DNA of 64,000 nt from Dyella_B sp035503745 (GTDB lineage: Bacteria > Pseudomonadota > Gammaproteobacteria > Xanthomonadales > Rhodanobacteraceae). This document shows, piece by piece, positions 1 through 8,010 of this stretch. A program made the position numbers and the translations under genes. The stretch spans positions 124,001 through 188,000 of the forward strand of contig NZ_DATJTC010000036.1 of assembly GCF_035503745.1 (NCBI RefSeq). The letters are read 5' to 3'. Numbering within the stretch: the first letter of the stretch is position 1; each line of letters opens with the position of its first letter. The notes beneath the pieces are model-generated. The model had not been told where the DNA came from. It did not search any database and worked only from the letters and a program-made list of their open reading frames with translations.

Positions 1-384
1 CCCGGCAGTCAGCACGTAGGCCCAGACCAGCAGCGTCAGCACGATGCTGACGACCACCGACGCCCAGCTGGAGCGCACGAACTGCGAAATGGCGTAGCCG
101 GCGCCGGCATCCTGCACCAGGTGACGGATGCCGTTGCACAAGTGGTAGAAGAATGCCCAGCTCCAACCGAACATCACCAGCATGCCGAGCGGGCTGCCCA
201 TGCACACCTTGAACTGGTTGAAGGCGTCCTCGCCGGCCGCAAGGGACAGCATGGCCCACACGATGAGCAGAACGCCCACGGCAAGCACGATGCCGGTGGC
301 GCGATGCAGGATGGAGGTCGCCATCTGCACTTGCCACTTATATATCTGCAGGTGGGGTGAAACCGGTCGTCGCGTGTCTGCCAT
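1..384 (-). CDS. sdhC: Succinate dehydrogenase cytochrome b556 subunit (partial at window edge)
   Basis: This encodes the larger membrane anchor of succinate dehydrogenase (complex II), which binds heme b and quinone. The 128 visible codons begin MADTRRPVSPHLQIYKW and carry the family signatures SILHRATG near residue 25 and HLCNGIRHL near residue 85, the latter containing the heme-ligand histidine. Three hydrophobic segments are visible. The ATG at 384 is the first in frame and precedes the conserved RPxSPHL start. The gene runs off the left edge and is probably only a few codons short. It lies 90 bp downstream of the SdhAF4-like gene on the same strand, so the rest of the sdh operon should lie to the left. 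Confidence 0.95.
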   Translation of the reverse strand, partial: MADTRRPVSPHLQIYKWQVQMATSILHRATGIVLAVGVLLIVWAMLSLAAGEDAFNQFKVCMGSPLGMLVMFGWSWAFFYHLCNGIRHLVQDAGAGYAISQFVRSSWASVVVSIVLTLLVWAYVLTAG

Positions 385-474
385 GGCGGCTATCCTGGGG
401 TGGAATCGCTAATGCCCGCATCGCCACCTGTTCCCCTGCTCCATCGCCGCGTCCATGGCACCGAGCGCAGCGGA

Positions 475-642
475 TCAGAAGTCGATGCAACGCCCGTTCT
501 TTTCCCAATCGCCGTAGCGTGTGGGATCCGGCGCCGATCGCCCGTCCGGCTCCTTCTCCTGCAAGGGCAAAGCGGGCGTCACGGCACGCTCCGCCGGTGC
601 GGGTTCGGAACTGGTTGCGGGTTTGGAGGATGTGTCGGGCAT
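475..642 (-). CDS. SdhAF4-like succinate dehydrogenase assembly factor (DUF1674)
   Basis: This 55-residue protein ends in RYGDWEKNGRCIDF, the C-terminal signature of the DUF1674/SdhAF4 family. Family members bind flavinylated SdhA and promote its assembly with SdhB. The N-terminal half is low-complexity (Pro, Ala, Ser, Glu), as is usual. The start is the ATG at 642 (MPDTSSKP), since no conserved sequence lies upstream. The gene sits on the sdhC strand just upstream of sdhC and is divergent from ygfZ, so the context supports a complex II role. The family is recognised from its C-terminal motif alone, because the protein is very short. Confidence 0.85.
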   Translation of the reverse strand: MPDTSSKPATSSEPAPAERAVTPALPLQEKEPDGRSAPDPTRYGDWEKNGRCIDF

Positions 643-768
643 GGTTCGTATCGCTAAAAGCGTAATACTTGCGGCATAGCGGCACAACCAGTTGACGGGC
701 GGCATCAAGCTTTGCATGGCCTTGCCCGTTGCCTTGCAGCACACCCTCACCGCCCCCATCACTAGCCC

Positions 769-1593
769 ATGCCCAACTCCCCTACTGCCCAGATCGTTGC
801 GCTCGAAGGCCCGGACGCCCTCGCTTTCGCACACACCCAGTTCACCAGCCAGGTCAACGCCCTGGCTAACGGCCAATGGCAGTTCAGCAGCTGGCTCGAC
901 GCCCAAGGCCGAGTGCGCGCACTGTTTCATCTGGCAAGACTCAGCGACGAGCGCCTGCTACTCGTCCTGCGCGGCGGCAACGCCGCGACGTTCGCCGATG
1001 CGTTGCGTCGTTTCGTATTTCGCTCGCGCGTAAAAGTCCTCGTCGACGGCGGATGGACTTTAAGCGATGCAACAACGACGCAGGACATAGCTATGTATGC
1101 CGTCGCCGCAAGCAGCGACACCATACGTCTTGGCTGCGGCACGCACACGTTGCAATTGAACGCAAACGCCAACGCTGTGGACAACGGCAATGACGCATGG
1201 CGCACTGCGCAAGTGCATGAGGGATGGCCATGGCTTGCCGATGAAGCGCTGGGCGAATTTGTTGCACCTGCGCTGTCGCTGCATCGGCTCGGTGCGGTGG
1301 CGCTGGACAAGGGTTGCTACCCAGGACAAGAGATCGTTGCGCGCCTGCATTACCGCGGCGGGAACAAGCGCCACTTGCACAGAGTCAAACTTTCCATGCC
1401 CGTTTCAGATGGCGCAGCGCTGCTCCGCAATGGTCGTGAATTCGTGCGATTGCTCAATGCAACATCGCATGCCGGACGCGTTGAAGCGCTGGCCGTCATC
1501 GCTGACGAGGTTGCAAGCAACATCGCGCAAGGTACGGAAAACACTAGCGATGATGGCATCGAAGTAGAGCTTTTGGACACTTGGCAAAATTGA
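769..1593 (+). CDS. ygfZ: YgfZ/GcvT-family iron-sulfur maturation protein
   Basis: The 274-residue protein is a folate-binding GcvT-fold member of the YgfZ family, which supports assembly or repair of Fe-S enzymes and tRNA thiomethylation. The diagnostic motif KGCYPGQE, with its conserved cysteine, lies near residue 183 and is followed by ARLHYRGGNKRHL. The length is slightly short of the E. coli protein (about 326). The start ATG at 769 leads straight into an aligned N-terminus. It is divergent from sdhAF4-sdhC, a sensible pairing because SdhB is an Fe-S protein. Confidence 0.93.
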   Translation: MPNSPTAQIVALEGPDALAFAHTQFTSQVNALANGQWQFSSWLDAQGRVRALFHLARLSDERLLLVLRGGNAATFADALRRFVFRSRVKVLVDGGWTLSDATTTQDIAMYAVAASSDTIRLGCGTHTLQLNANANAVDNGNDAWRTAQVHEGWPWLADEALGEFVAPALSLHRLGAVALDKGCYPGQEIVARLHYRGGNKRHLHRVKLSMPVSDGAALLRNGREFVRLLNATSHAGRVEALAVIADEVASNIAQGTENTSDDGIEVELLDTWQN

Positions 1594-2027
1594 TGCATGC
1601 GCGATTCACAATGTGAGCAAAATGTGAATCAACCTGAACAGGCACTTGCAAACTTAAAAAAGCCCCACTAGATTCCGCCAAACTTTTTTCGGCATCCACC
1701 AGCCCACAGGATGCCGTAACACGCGACGAACCGGAGGGGTCCGGATCGGCGCGACCCGGCAGAAGTGTTTGCCGGAGGACAACTCGCCGTATGCGCGAAC
1801 ACGCTGCACGCATGGGCTCTTAAGCCCGCAGCGTAATTGCCAAATCAACGCCGATCAGCACCGGACATGCTGGTCGATTCCGCCACGCTTTCTGGTGGCT
1901 AACCGCTCGCGCCACAAGTTTCGGTGCGTGCGATAAATCCAGGTGGAACGGTCTGCCCGCCCGTCCACCGCAACTGCGCCCTGGCATGCATGTAATGCCC
2001 TGGCGCGACTGCAAGTTGGAGGCAGGT
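1594..2027. other. Gene-free stretch between ygfZ and the SleB-type gene
   Basis: I see no supported gene in these 434 bases. They contain the inverted repeat at 1603-1630 just after the ygfZ stop, and a GGAGG ribosome-binding site at about 2017-2022 that fixes the start of the next gene. A minus-strand reading frame crosses the area but has no recognisable motif. Confidence 0.6.
1603..1630. repeat. Perfect 8-bp inverted repeat after ygfZ
   Basis: GATTCACA (1603-1610) and TGTGAATC (1623-1630) are perfect reverse complements separated by 12 bases. The half-sites contain TCACA and TGTGA but in the order opposite to a CRP box, so it is not a standard CRP/Clp site. There is no T-run after it, which argues against an intrinsic terminator. 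It may be an operator for an unknown regulator. Confidence 0.5.
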
Positions 2028-2462
2028 ATGAAACTTTCCATGTTGTTGTGGCTGATGTCCGTACTGCCCCAACCGCTCGCAGACCAGACTTGTCTGGCGA
2101 CCACCGTCTATCTGGAAGCACGCAGCCAGTCGACGGTCGGTCAGATGGCCGTGGCGGAAGTCGCCATGCGTCGACGCGAACGCGGTCAATGGGGCAATAC
2201 GGTTTGCGACGTGGTGAAATCCCCACACCAATTCGCACTCAGCACTACCTCGCAAACCCAGGATATCGACAATCTCAAGGCTTTCCAGAAGGCGTGGGAT
2301 ATCGCAGGCAAGTCGATCGACAACTGGGATCTTCCGGCCGATGAGCGTCGTCTCTTCGTACCGCGAGCCGACCATTTCGCCACCGCATCCGTTGCGCCGG
2401 CATGGTCGCATAACCGCACTGCGGTAACGATCGGCGATCACAAATTCTATTCGGTCAATTGA
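2028..2462 (+). CDS. SleB-type cell wall hydrolase
   Basis: This is a 144-residue secreted protein of the cell wall hydrolase SleB (Hydrolase_2) family, peptidoglycan lytic enzymes. After a short signal peptide (MKLSMLLWLMSVLPQPLA) the conserved block CLATTVYLEARSQSTVGQMA appears, holding the presumed catalytic Glu. It is followed by NTVCDVVKSPHQFA and a C-terminal HKFYSVN. The start ATG at 2028 was chosen over an upstream one at 1986 because it is preceded by GGAGG and begins a clear signal peptide. It is a single gene with a terminator right after the stop. Confidence 0.85.
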   Translation: MKLSMLLWLMSVLPQPLADQTCLATTVYLEARSQSTVGQMAVAEVAMRRRERGQWGNTVCDVVKSPHQFALSTTSQTQDIDNLKAFQKAWDIAGKSIDNWDLPADERRLFVPRADHFATASVAPAWSHNRTAVTIGDHKFYSVN

Positions 2463-2486
2463 TAGCCGTCGAAAAGCCATAAAAAA

Positions 2487-2515
2487 GGCCCTCGAAAGAG
2501 GGCCTCTTCTTTTGG
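2487..2515. terminator. Bidirectional intrinsic terminator
   Basis: A hairpin GGCCCTC-gaaa-GAGGGCC (2487-2504) is flanked by AAAAAA on the left and TCTTCTTTT on the right. It can therefore terminate both the SleB-type gene (+) and the lipoprotein gene arriving from the right (-). Confidence 0.85.
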
Positions 2516-2529
2516 ACGTCTAGACGTCC
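2514..2529. repeat. 16-bp perfect palindrome
   Basis: GGACGTCTAGACGTCC is a perfect palindrome lying between the terminator and the end of the convergent lipoprotein gene. It contains two AatII-like GACGTC cores around a CTAG centre. No function can be assigned. Confidence 0.6.
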
Positions 2530-2545
2530 ATTTATTGAATCGCCA

Positions 2546-3019
2546 TCAGCGTGGATAGACCAGGTTGTTGTTGATCACGACATAGTCGCCGGGGCGAACG
2601 CCGGGATTGGGAATCTGCGTAACCGTCGCATACTGGCCATTGTCCAGGCGAATCACGATCTGCCACGCGGGCACCGTACCGCCAGGCTGGCTGTTGGCCG
2701 CGCCCACCTGATTACCCACCGCACCGCCGATGACCGCGCCGCCAACGATCGCCGCCGTATTGCCGCGGCCGTGACCGATCGTACTGCCGAGCAAGCCGCC
2801 GGCCACAGCGCCGATCACCGTACCGATGCCCGAGTTATTGGTGCCCTGCTGCTGGATGTAGATCTGCTGCACCTGCTGCACCACGCCGCAGCTTTGGCAG
2901 CCCCGATAGCCGTAGGTGGTCTGCCCCTGAAAAGCCGGTTGCGTCTGACACCCCGAAAGCGCCGCCACGGCCACCCATAACGCTGCCACGAGACCGAACT
3001 TGCCTGACTTCATATTCAT
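2546..3019 (-). CDS. Glycine-zipper 2TM-domain outer membrane lipoprotein
   Basis: This 157-residue lipoprotein precursor has a type II signal peptide ending ALSGC, so the mature protein would start at that Cys. Residues 62-105 form a glycine zipper (GTVIGAVAGGLLGSTIG...GAVIGGAVGNQVG) as in SlyB/Pcp/OsmB-like proteins. Its C-terminal domain ends GDYVVINNNLVYPR and resembles the SlyB-type small beta domain. An AGGAGG site precedes the ATG at 3019. A second glycine-zipper lipoprotein gene lies 21 bp upstream on the same strand, so the two are probably cotranscribed. The role is probably structural at the outer membrane. Confidence 0.85.
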   Translation of the reverse strand: MNMKSGKFGLVAALWVAVAALSGCQTQPAFQGQTTYGYRGCQSCGVVQQVQQIYIQQQGTNNSGIGTVIGAVAGGLLGSTIGHGRGNTAAIVGGAVIGGAVGNQVGAANSQPGGTVPAWQIVIRLDNGQYATVTQIPNPGVRPGDYVVINNNLVYPR

Positions 3020-3040
3020 GACGACCTCCTGATGTAACGA

Positions 3041-3685
3041 TCATTGCGCGCTCGAAACTGCCACGACACCGTCCGGCTGCACCATGACCTGGCTGCCCGG
3101 ATCGTGATCCATGCGGGTCGTGCGCGTGACGCCGTTGAAAACATACGTCACCTCATAGGCAGCGATATTACCGCCCGAAGTCGCAACCGTAGTGCAACGG
3201 CGTACCACCTCGGCCTTGACGTTGTGATTCTGCGCGTTGGCCTCGATGCGATTACCCGCGTACCCGCCACCCGCCGCACCGGCGACAGTCGCCAGCGCAT
3301 TACCCTTGCCGCCGCCGATCATGTGGCCCAGCAGGCCGCCGGCGACCGCGCCGATGACTGTGCCCGCGATCCGGTGCTGATCCTTCGGCGGCACTTTTTT
3401 GTATACGGTCTCGTCATGACAGACCTGCTGCGGCGGTCCGGCTTCCTGGCTGACCGGCTGTACGCTCACCACCTGCGCGTAGAGCGCGCCACCGGCGGCA
3501 GCCCCAGGCTGCCCGGCGGTCGCCTGGGCGCCGGCCGGCGCGCTGCCTGCCACCGCCACACTGCTTGCCGCCGCCGCACCCGTGCCGTCGGCGGTGGTCG
3601 CCGCCTGCTTGCTGCAGGCCGTCAAACCCAGTGCAAAGGTCGCCGCCAGACTCATGCACAATGCCTTGACTACCAACTTGCTCAT
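3041..3685 (-). CDS. Glycine-zipper 2TM-domain lipoprotein
   Basis: The 214-residue protein has an LTAC lipobox at about residues 21-24 and then a long Ala/Gly/Thr-rich linker. A glycine-zipper hairpin follows (GTVIGAVAGGLLGHMIGGGKGN, about residues 107-128), then a C-terminal domain with one conserved-looking Cys. It is a longer relative of the gene immediately downstream and both share the GTVIGAVAGGLLG core, which suggests an old duplication. It is likely anchored in the outer membrane. The role is unknown beyond the family idea of envelope stabilisation. Confidence 0.82.
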   Translation of the reverse strand: MSKLVVKALCMSLAATFALGLTACSKQAATTADGTGAAAASSVAVAGSAPAGAQATAGQPGAAAGGALYAQVVSVQPVSQEAGPPQQVCHDETVYKKVPPKDQHRIAGTVIGAVAGGLLGHMIGGGKGNALATVAGAAGGGYAGNRIEANAQNHNVKAEVVRRCTTVATSGGNIAAYEVTYVFNGVTRTTRMDHDPGSQVMVQPDGVVAVSSAQ

Positions 3686-3853
3686 TTCAGACTCTCCCGG
3701 ATCATAAATAGGCGCGACCCAAAGCCACGACCCTCGAAATATAGCGAAATATATTGCGCAGGCGCATTGAAGCGCCGCTACGCTGAATAGCGCCTAGACT
3801 GATTTCAAAACTGTCGACTCCACCGCACCTTGCCGCGACGGACCCGTTCCAGC

Positions 3854-4618
3854 ATGCCCACACTCGCCGACAGCCACGTTCACCTGGACGACGCACGCTT
3901 CGACCCGGACCGCGCGGCGACGCTCGAGCGCGCACATGGTGCCGGCCTGGAGCTGCTGGTCGTACCGGGCACCACGGCGGCGAGCTGGCCGCGCATCCAC
4001 GCCCTTTGCAAGCCGGGTAGCGGCCTGCTACCAGGTTATGGCCTGCATCCGATGTTCATGCACGAACACCGCGACGAGCACCTGCACACCCTCGCCCATT
4101 GGCTGAAGACGCAGCGCCCGGTGGCGGTGGGTGAAATCGGCCTTGACTTCCACCAGCGCGGACAGGACGAGCAGCGGCAGCGCCACTACTTCACACAGCA
4201 GCTGCGGCTCGCCGGCGAACACGACTTGCCGGTGATCGTGCACGCGCGCGCCGCGATGGATGAAGTGACCGCGACGCTGCGCCGAACGGGCGGTTTGCGC
4301 GGCGTCGTGCACAGCTTCTCCGGCAGCGAGCAGCAAGCCGAACAATTGTGGAAAATCGGCTTTCACATCGGCATCGGCGGCCCGATCACCTACGATCGCG
4401 CGCAACGGCTGCGGCGGATCGTCACCGGCATGCCCATCCAATACCTGCTGCTCGAAAGCGACGCCCCGGACCAACCCGGCGCCGCGCATCGCGGCGAACG
4501 CAACGAACCCTCCTATCTCACCGACGTCCTGGCCTGCGTGGCGGCATTGCGCAACGAAGATCCCGCGCAGGTTGCCGCAGCCACCACGGCCAACGTGCGC
4601 CGGCTGTTCGGTCTCTGA
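3854..4618 (+). CDS. TatD-family metal-dependent hydrolase (YjjV-like)
   Basis: The 254-residue protein belongs to the TatD amidohydrolase-fold family (deoxyribonuclease or phosphoesterase activities are reported for relatives). The metal ligands are visible in order: DSHVHLD at the N-terminus, VGEIGLDF near residue 95, IVHAR near 130, VVHSFSG near 155 and ESDAP near 202. The ATG at 3854 was preferred over an upstream TTG because the family begins directly at the D-x-H-x-H motif. It most resembles the YjjV branch. It is followed by the marR-led efflux operon but has its own gap. Confidence 0.88.
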   Translation: MPTLADSHVHLDDARFDPDRAATLERAHGAGLELLVVPGTTAASWPRIHALCKPGSGLLPGYGLHPMFMHEHRDEHLHTLAHWLKTQRPVAVGEIGLDFHQRGQDEQRQRHYFTQQLRLAGEHDLPVIVHARAAMDEVTATLRRTGGLRGVVHSFSGSEQQAEQLWKIGFHIGIGGPITYDRAQRLRRIVTGMPIQYLLLESDAPDQPGAAHRGERNEPSYLTDVLACVAALRNEDPAQVAAATTANVRRLFGL

Positions 4619-4675
4619 GCACCCCATCGGCATGAACCAAGGCACTTGCAAGCCGCCGCCATAATGCCCATCATT

Positions 4676-4707
4676 TATTTCATCAGTGAAATATGCACCG
4701 ATGAAAT
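4676..4707. promoter_or_regulatory. Probable MarR operator
   Basis: A perfect inverted repeat TATTTCA-tcag-TGAAATA lies at 4676-4693. A third half-site, GATGAAAT at 4700-4707, is a perfect complement of ATTTCATC at 4677-4684. This cluster sits immediately before and over the marR start codon. That is the usual place for MarR autoregulatory sites, so it probably controls the whole efflux operon. Confidence 0.6.
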
Positions 4708-5230
4708 GTCATTGCTCGAAAAATTGAAACACTTGGACGAGGGCATTGCCCGTGTCCGCCAGGCCGTACCCGAGGTGCCGGAAGAAGCCGGCCTCTGCCG
4801 CGTACTGCTACTGGTGGGCGAGCGCATGAAAGAACAGTTCGAAAACACGCTCAAGCCGTTCAAGCTCAACGACAGCGAGTTTCGCACCTTGATGATCCTG
4901 TTCTCGCGGCCCGACGGCAGTTCCACGCCGGGCGAACTGTGCGAATTCACCTCCCAAGGGGCAACCAACATGACCCGCATCGCCGATGCGCTGGCCAAGC
5001 GCGGCCTGATCACGCGCGGCCCCAGCGCCGACGACCGGCGGCGCGTGGTGATGCGCATCACCGCCGCCGGCCGGCGCTTCGTGCAAAAAATGCTGCCCGC
5101 AATGATCCCACCCGTGCGGCTGATTTTCGCGGGCTTTTCCGAGACCGACCGGCGTCATCTCAGCCGCTTGCTGCGCAAGCTTGCCGACAACATCAGCCAT
5201 TTCGAAAACGAAGCGGGTGATCCACTATGA
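4706..5230 (+). CDS. MarR-family transcriptional regulator of the efflux operon
   Basis: The 174-residue protein has a MarR winged-helix fold. The DNA-binding region runs from about residue 62 (SEFRTLMILFSRPDG) through the recognition helix (TSQGATNMTRIADALAKRG) to the wing, DDRRRVVMRIT. It should repress its own operon until a drug or phenolic ligand binds. The ATG at 4706 is preferred to further-upstream starts because those would run through the palindromic operator. Its stop overlaps the next ATG (ATGA at 5227-5230), giving translational coupling to the outer membrane component gene. Confidence 0.9.
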   Translation: MSLLEKLKHLDEGIARVRQAVPEVPEEAGLCRVLLLVGERMKEQFENTLKPFKLNDSEFRTLMILFSRPDGSSTPGELCEFTSQGATNMTRIADALAKRGLITRGPSADDRRRVVMRITAAGRRFVQKMLPAMIPPVRLIFAGFSETDRRHLSRLLRKLADNISHFENEAGDPL

Positions 5231-6786
5231 ACCTAGCTGCCCTACCCGCGCCCTCGCGCCTGCGCCCCTTTGCGATGGCGGTGCTGCTTGCCGCCGGCCT
5301 CGCCGGCTGCGGTTTTATTCCCAAGAAAGTGCAGCACCCGGCACTGCGCGACGATGTGCCGCTGGCCGGCTTGCAGGTGCCCACGCGCCCCGGCTGGCCG
5401 GCAGCCGACTGGTGGCGCGTGTACAACGATCCGCAACTGGATCAGTTGATCGATCTGGCAATGAAGCAGTCGCCCGATCTGGTGCAAGCCCGATCGCGCG
5501 TACAAACGGCCGAACAGTCCGTGAAAGTCGCGGCGGCGCAGGCGGGCCTGACCATCAACGGCAACGCGCAACTCACGCGCCAGCGCATGAGCGATCACGG
5601 CCTGTTCCCACCCTCGTTGCTCGGCTTCAACTGGTACGACCAGGCGGACCTTGGCGTGCAGGCCGAATACGACTTCGACTGGTGGGGTAAAAAACGCGCA
5701 TCGATCGAAGCGGCGCTCGACCAGGCGCACGCGGCCCAGGCGCAGCACAGTGCCGCGGCGTTGACCCTGCAAAACGCCGTCGCCGACACCTACTTCGCGT
5801 GGCTGGCCGACGAAGCGCGGCTCCGGCTGGCACGGCAGTCCGTCCAGATCCAGCGGCAACTCCTGCAGATCGCCGAGCTTCGCGTGAAACAAGGCGTGGA
5901 TCTGCCTGACACCGTACAGCAGGCGCGCGCGCAACTGGCCAACGCGCAGCAGACGCAAGTGACCTTGCAGGGTTCGATCGAGCTTCGCAAGGTGGCACTT
6001 GCCGCGTTGGCGGGCGTATCGCCCGCCGATCTCCCCAAGCTGCATGCGCATGCGCTACCGAGCATCGAAGGCGCGTTGCCCGATGATGCTCGCCTGGACC
6101 TGATCGCACGCCGCCCTGACATCGCCGCCAGCCGCTGGCAGGTAGAAGCGGCGCTCAAGCAGACCGATGTCGCACGTGCCCAATACTTCCCCGACGTCAG
6201 CATCAATGCCATGGCCGGCCTTTCCAGCACCAACCAGGGGGCGCCGGACATTCCCGGCTTTTCCAAGGGCAGTTCGGGCGATCTTGGCCATCTGTTCGAT
6301 TGGGGCAGCCGCGTTTTCGGCATCACGCCGGCGGTACACCTGCCCATCTTCGAAGGCGGCCAGCTGAAGGCCAATTACGGTGCGAGCCGCGCGCAGCTCG
6401 ATGCTGCCATTGCGCAATACAACGTCGCGGTGCGGGATGCCGCGCGCGACGTGGCGACGGAGGCCGTCACGGCCAAGCAGATCGCCGCGCGCCGCCGCAA
6501 GCAGGACGTCCAAGTGCACGCCAGCGACATGCTGGTCGGTACCGCGCTGGCACGCGTCCGGCAAGGTACCCAGGACGCGCGCGAAAGCCTCGCGGCCCAG
6601 GCGCAGCTTCTGCAACAGCGCGACCTGGCAGTGAGCCTGCACGCGCAGGCGCTGAGCACGGATCTGGCGCTGATCAAGGCGCTGGGCGGCGGCTATCGCT
6701 CCGATATCGACAACAATGCGACGCCTGCGAGCGCGTCCTCATCCACCTCTTCCCACTTTCACTCCGACGGAGCCACCGCCCCATGA
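5227..6786 (+). CDS. Outer membrane efflux lipoprotein, NodT/OprM family
   Basis: This 519-residue TolC-like outer membrane channel is the exit duct of the tripartite pump. A lipoprotein signal (LAAGLAGCGF, Cys near residue 28) leads to two OEP repeats, with the typical block ADWWRVYNDPQLDQLIDLA near residue 60. The second-half signature RRPDIAASRWQVEAAL sits near residue 297. The C-terminal tail is Ser/Thr-rich and non-conserved. The gene overlaps marR upstream and the adaptor gene downstream by ATGA, so all should be cotranscribed. Confidence 0.93.
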   Translation: MNLAALPAPSRLRPFAMAVLLAAGLAGCGFIPKKVQHPALRDDVPLAGLQVPTRPGWPAADWWRVYNDPQLDQLIDLAMKQSPDLVQARSRVQTAEQSVKVAAAQAGLTINGNAQLTRQRMSDHGLFPPSLLGFNWYDQADLGVQAEYDFDWWGKKRASIEAALDQAHAAQAQHSAAALTLQNAVADTYFAWLADEARLRLARQSVQIQRQLLQIAELRVKQGVDLPDTVQQARAQLANAQQTQVTLQGSIELRKVALAALAGVSPADLPKLHAHALPSIEGALPDDARLDLIARRPDIAASRWQVEAALKQTDVARAQYFPDVSINAMAGLSSTNQGAPDIPGFSKGSSGDLGHLFDWGSRVFGITPAVHLPIFEGGQLKANYGASRAQLDAAIAQYNVAVRDAARDVATEAVTAKQIAARRRKQDVQVHASDMLVGTALARVRQGTQDARESLAAQAQLLQQRDLAVSLHAQALSTDLALIKALGGGYRSDIDNNATPASASSSTSSHFHSDGATAP

Positions 6787-7988
6787 GCGCCTCTGAGTCC
6801 GCTATCGCCAAGGACACCAACGACAGCGGCCTTGCCGCGAAAAACCCCGCCAAGCGCAGCCGCGCGCTGCTGATCGTAGGCGGCGTTTTCGTGCTTGCCG
6901 CGCTGGCGTGGCTGCTGTTGTGGATCTTTGTCTTTTCCACGCGAGAAAGCACCGATAACGCCTACGTGGGCGGCTACCAGGTGGCGTTGTCCTCGCAGGT
7001 GGCCGGCACCGTCACGGCCATCATGACCGACGACACGCAACACGTCCAAGCCGGACAGGTGCTGGTGAAACTGGACGGCACCGATGCCGATGTACGCTTG
7101 CGCCAGGCCAGCAGCGCGCTTGCGCAGGCCGTGCGCCAGGTGCGCGAACAAACCGACACCGTCACCGGCGCCGATGCCGCCGTCGCCGCGCGCGAGGTCG
7201 ACCTGCGCAAGGCCGAGGCCGATCTCAGGCGCCATCTGCCGCTGGTCGCCGCGCAGGCCGAATCGCCGGAAATCGTGCAACACATGCGCGACAGTGTCGC
7301 GCAGGCGCGCGCCGCGCTCGACCAGGCCAAGGCGCAGGCCAAGGCATCGCTGGCAGCGGTGGAAGGCACCGACATTGCCGACAATCCGGCCGTGCTGCAG
7401 GCCCGCGCGAATTTTCGCGCCGCCTGGGTGGCCGCACAGCGCAACACCATCGTCGCCCCGGTTTCCGGCTATGTCGCCCAGCGCAGCGTGCAGTTGGGCA
7501 GCAGCATCACGCCAGGCGAGCAGCTGATGACCATCATTCCGCTGCACAACCTGTGGGTCGATGCCAACTTCAAGGAAAACCAGTTGCGCCACATCCGCAT
7601 CGGCCAGCCGGTGAAGATCACCACGGACATCTACGGTGGCGGCGTGGAATATCACGGCAAGGTCATTGGCCTGGGCGCAGGCACCGGCAGCGTGTTTTCG
7701 CTGCTGCCCGCGCAGAACGCCACCGGCAACTGGATCAAGGTAGTCCAGCGCGTGCCGGTGCGGATAGCGCTGGATAACGACGAACTGGATAAACATCCGC
7801 TGCGCATCGGCCTGTCCGCCGACGTCACCGTCGACATCACCAACGACAAGGGCCCGCTGCTGGCCGGCGCACCGCAACAGGCCCCGGCCGAAACCTCGGT
7901 GTACGACCAGGTCGCCAGCCAGGCCGACGCGCAAGCGGAGAAGATCATCCGCGCCAACCTCGGCGGCCAAGCCGATACCTCCCACTGA
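6783..7988 (+). CDS. emrA: EmrA-type membrane fusion (HlyD family) adaptor
   Basis: The 401-residue periplasmic adaptor has one N-terminal membrane helix (about residues 28-50). A split biotinyl-lipoyl domain follows (VAGTVTAIMTDDTQHVQAGQVLVKLDGTDA, first half), then a long alpha-helical hairpin and the second lipoyl half (IVAPVSGYVAQRSVQLGSSITPGEQLM). The barrel segment NLWVDANFKENQL is diagnostic for EmrA. It links the inner membrane transporter encoded next to the outer membrane channel encoded just before. Confidence 0.93.
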   Translation: MSASESAIAKDTNDSGLAAKNPAKRSRALLIVGGVFVLAALAWLLLWIFVFSTRESTDNAYVGGYQVALSSQVAGTVTAIMTDDTQHVQAGQVLVKLDGTDADVRLRQASSALAQAVRQVREQTDTVTGADAAVAAREVDLRKAEADLRRHLPLVAAQAESPEIVQHMRDSVAQARAALDQAKAQAKASLAAVEGTDIADNPAVLQARANFRAAWVAAQRNTIVAPVSGYVAQRSVQLGSSITPGEQLMTIIPLHNLWVDANFKENQLRHIRIGQPVKITTDIYGGGVEYHGKVIGLGAGTGSVFSLLPAQNATGNWIKVVQRVPVRIALDNDELDKHPLRIGLSADVTVDITNDKGPLLAGAPQQAPAETSVYDQVASQADAQAEKIIRANLGGQADTSH

Positions 7989-8010
7989 TGCGGGCCTGAC
8001 GAGCGCACCC

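Noticed and set aside
475..930. 151-codon minus-strand frame extending the SdhAF4-like gene upstream
   Set aside because: Only the last 55 codons match the family. The extension runs through the divergent ygfZ promoter and start region.
1603..1630. CRP/Clp box
   Set aside because: The half-sites are in the order TCACA...TGTGA, the reverse of the consensus.
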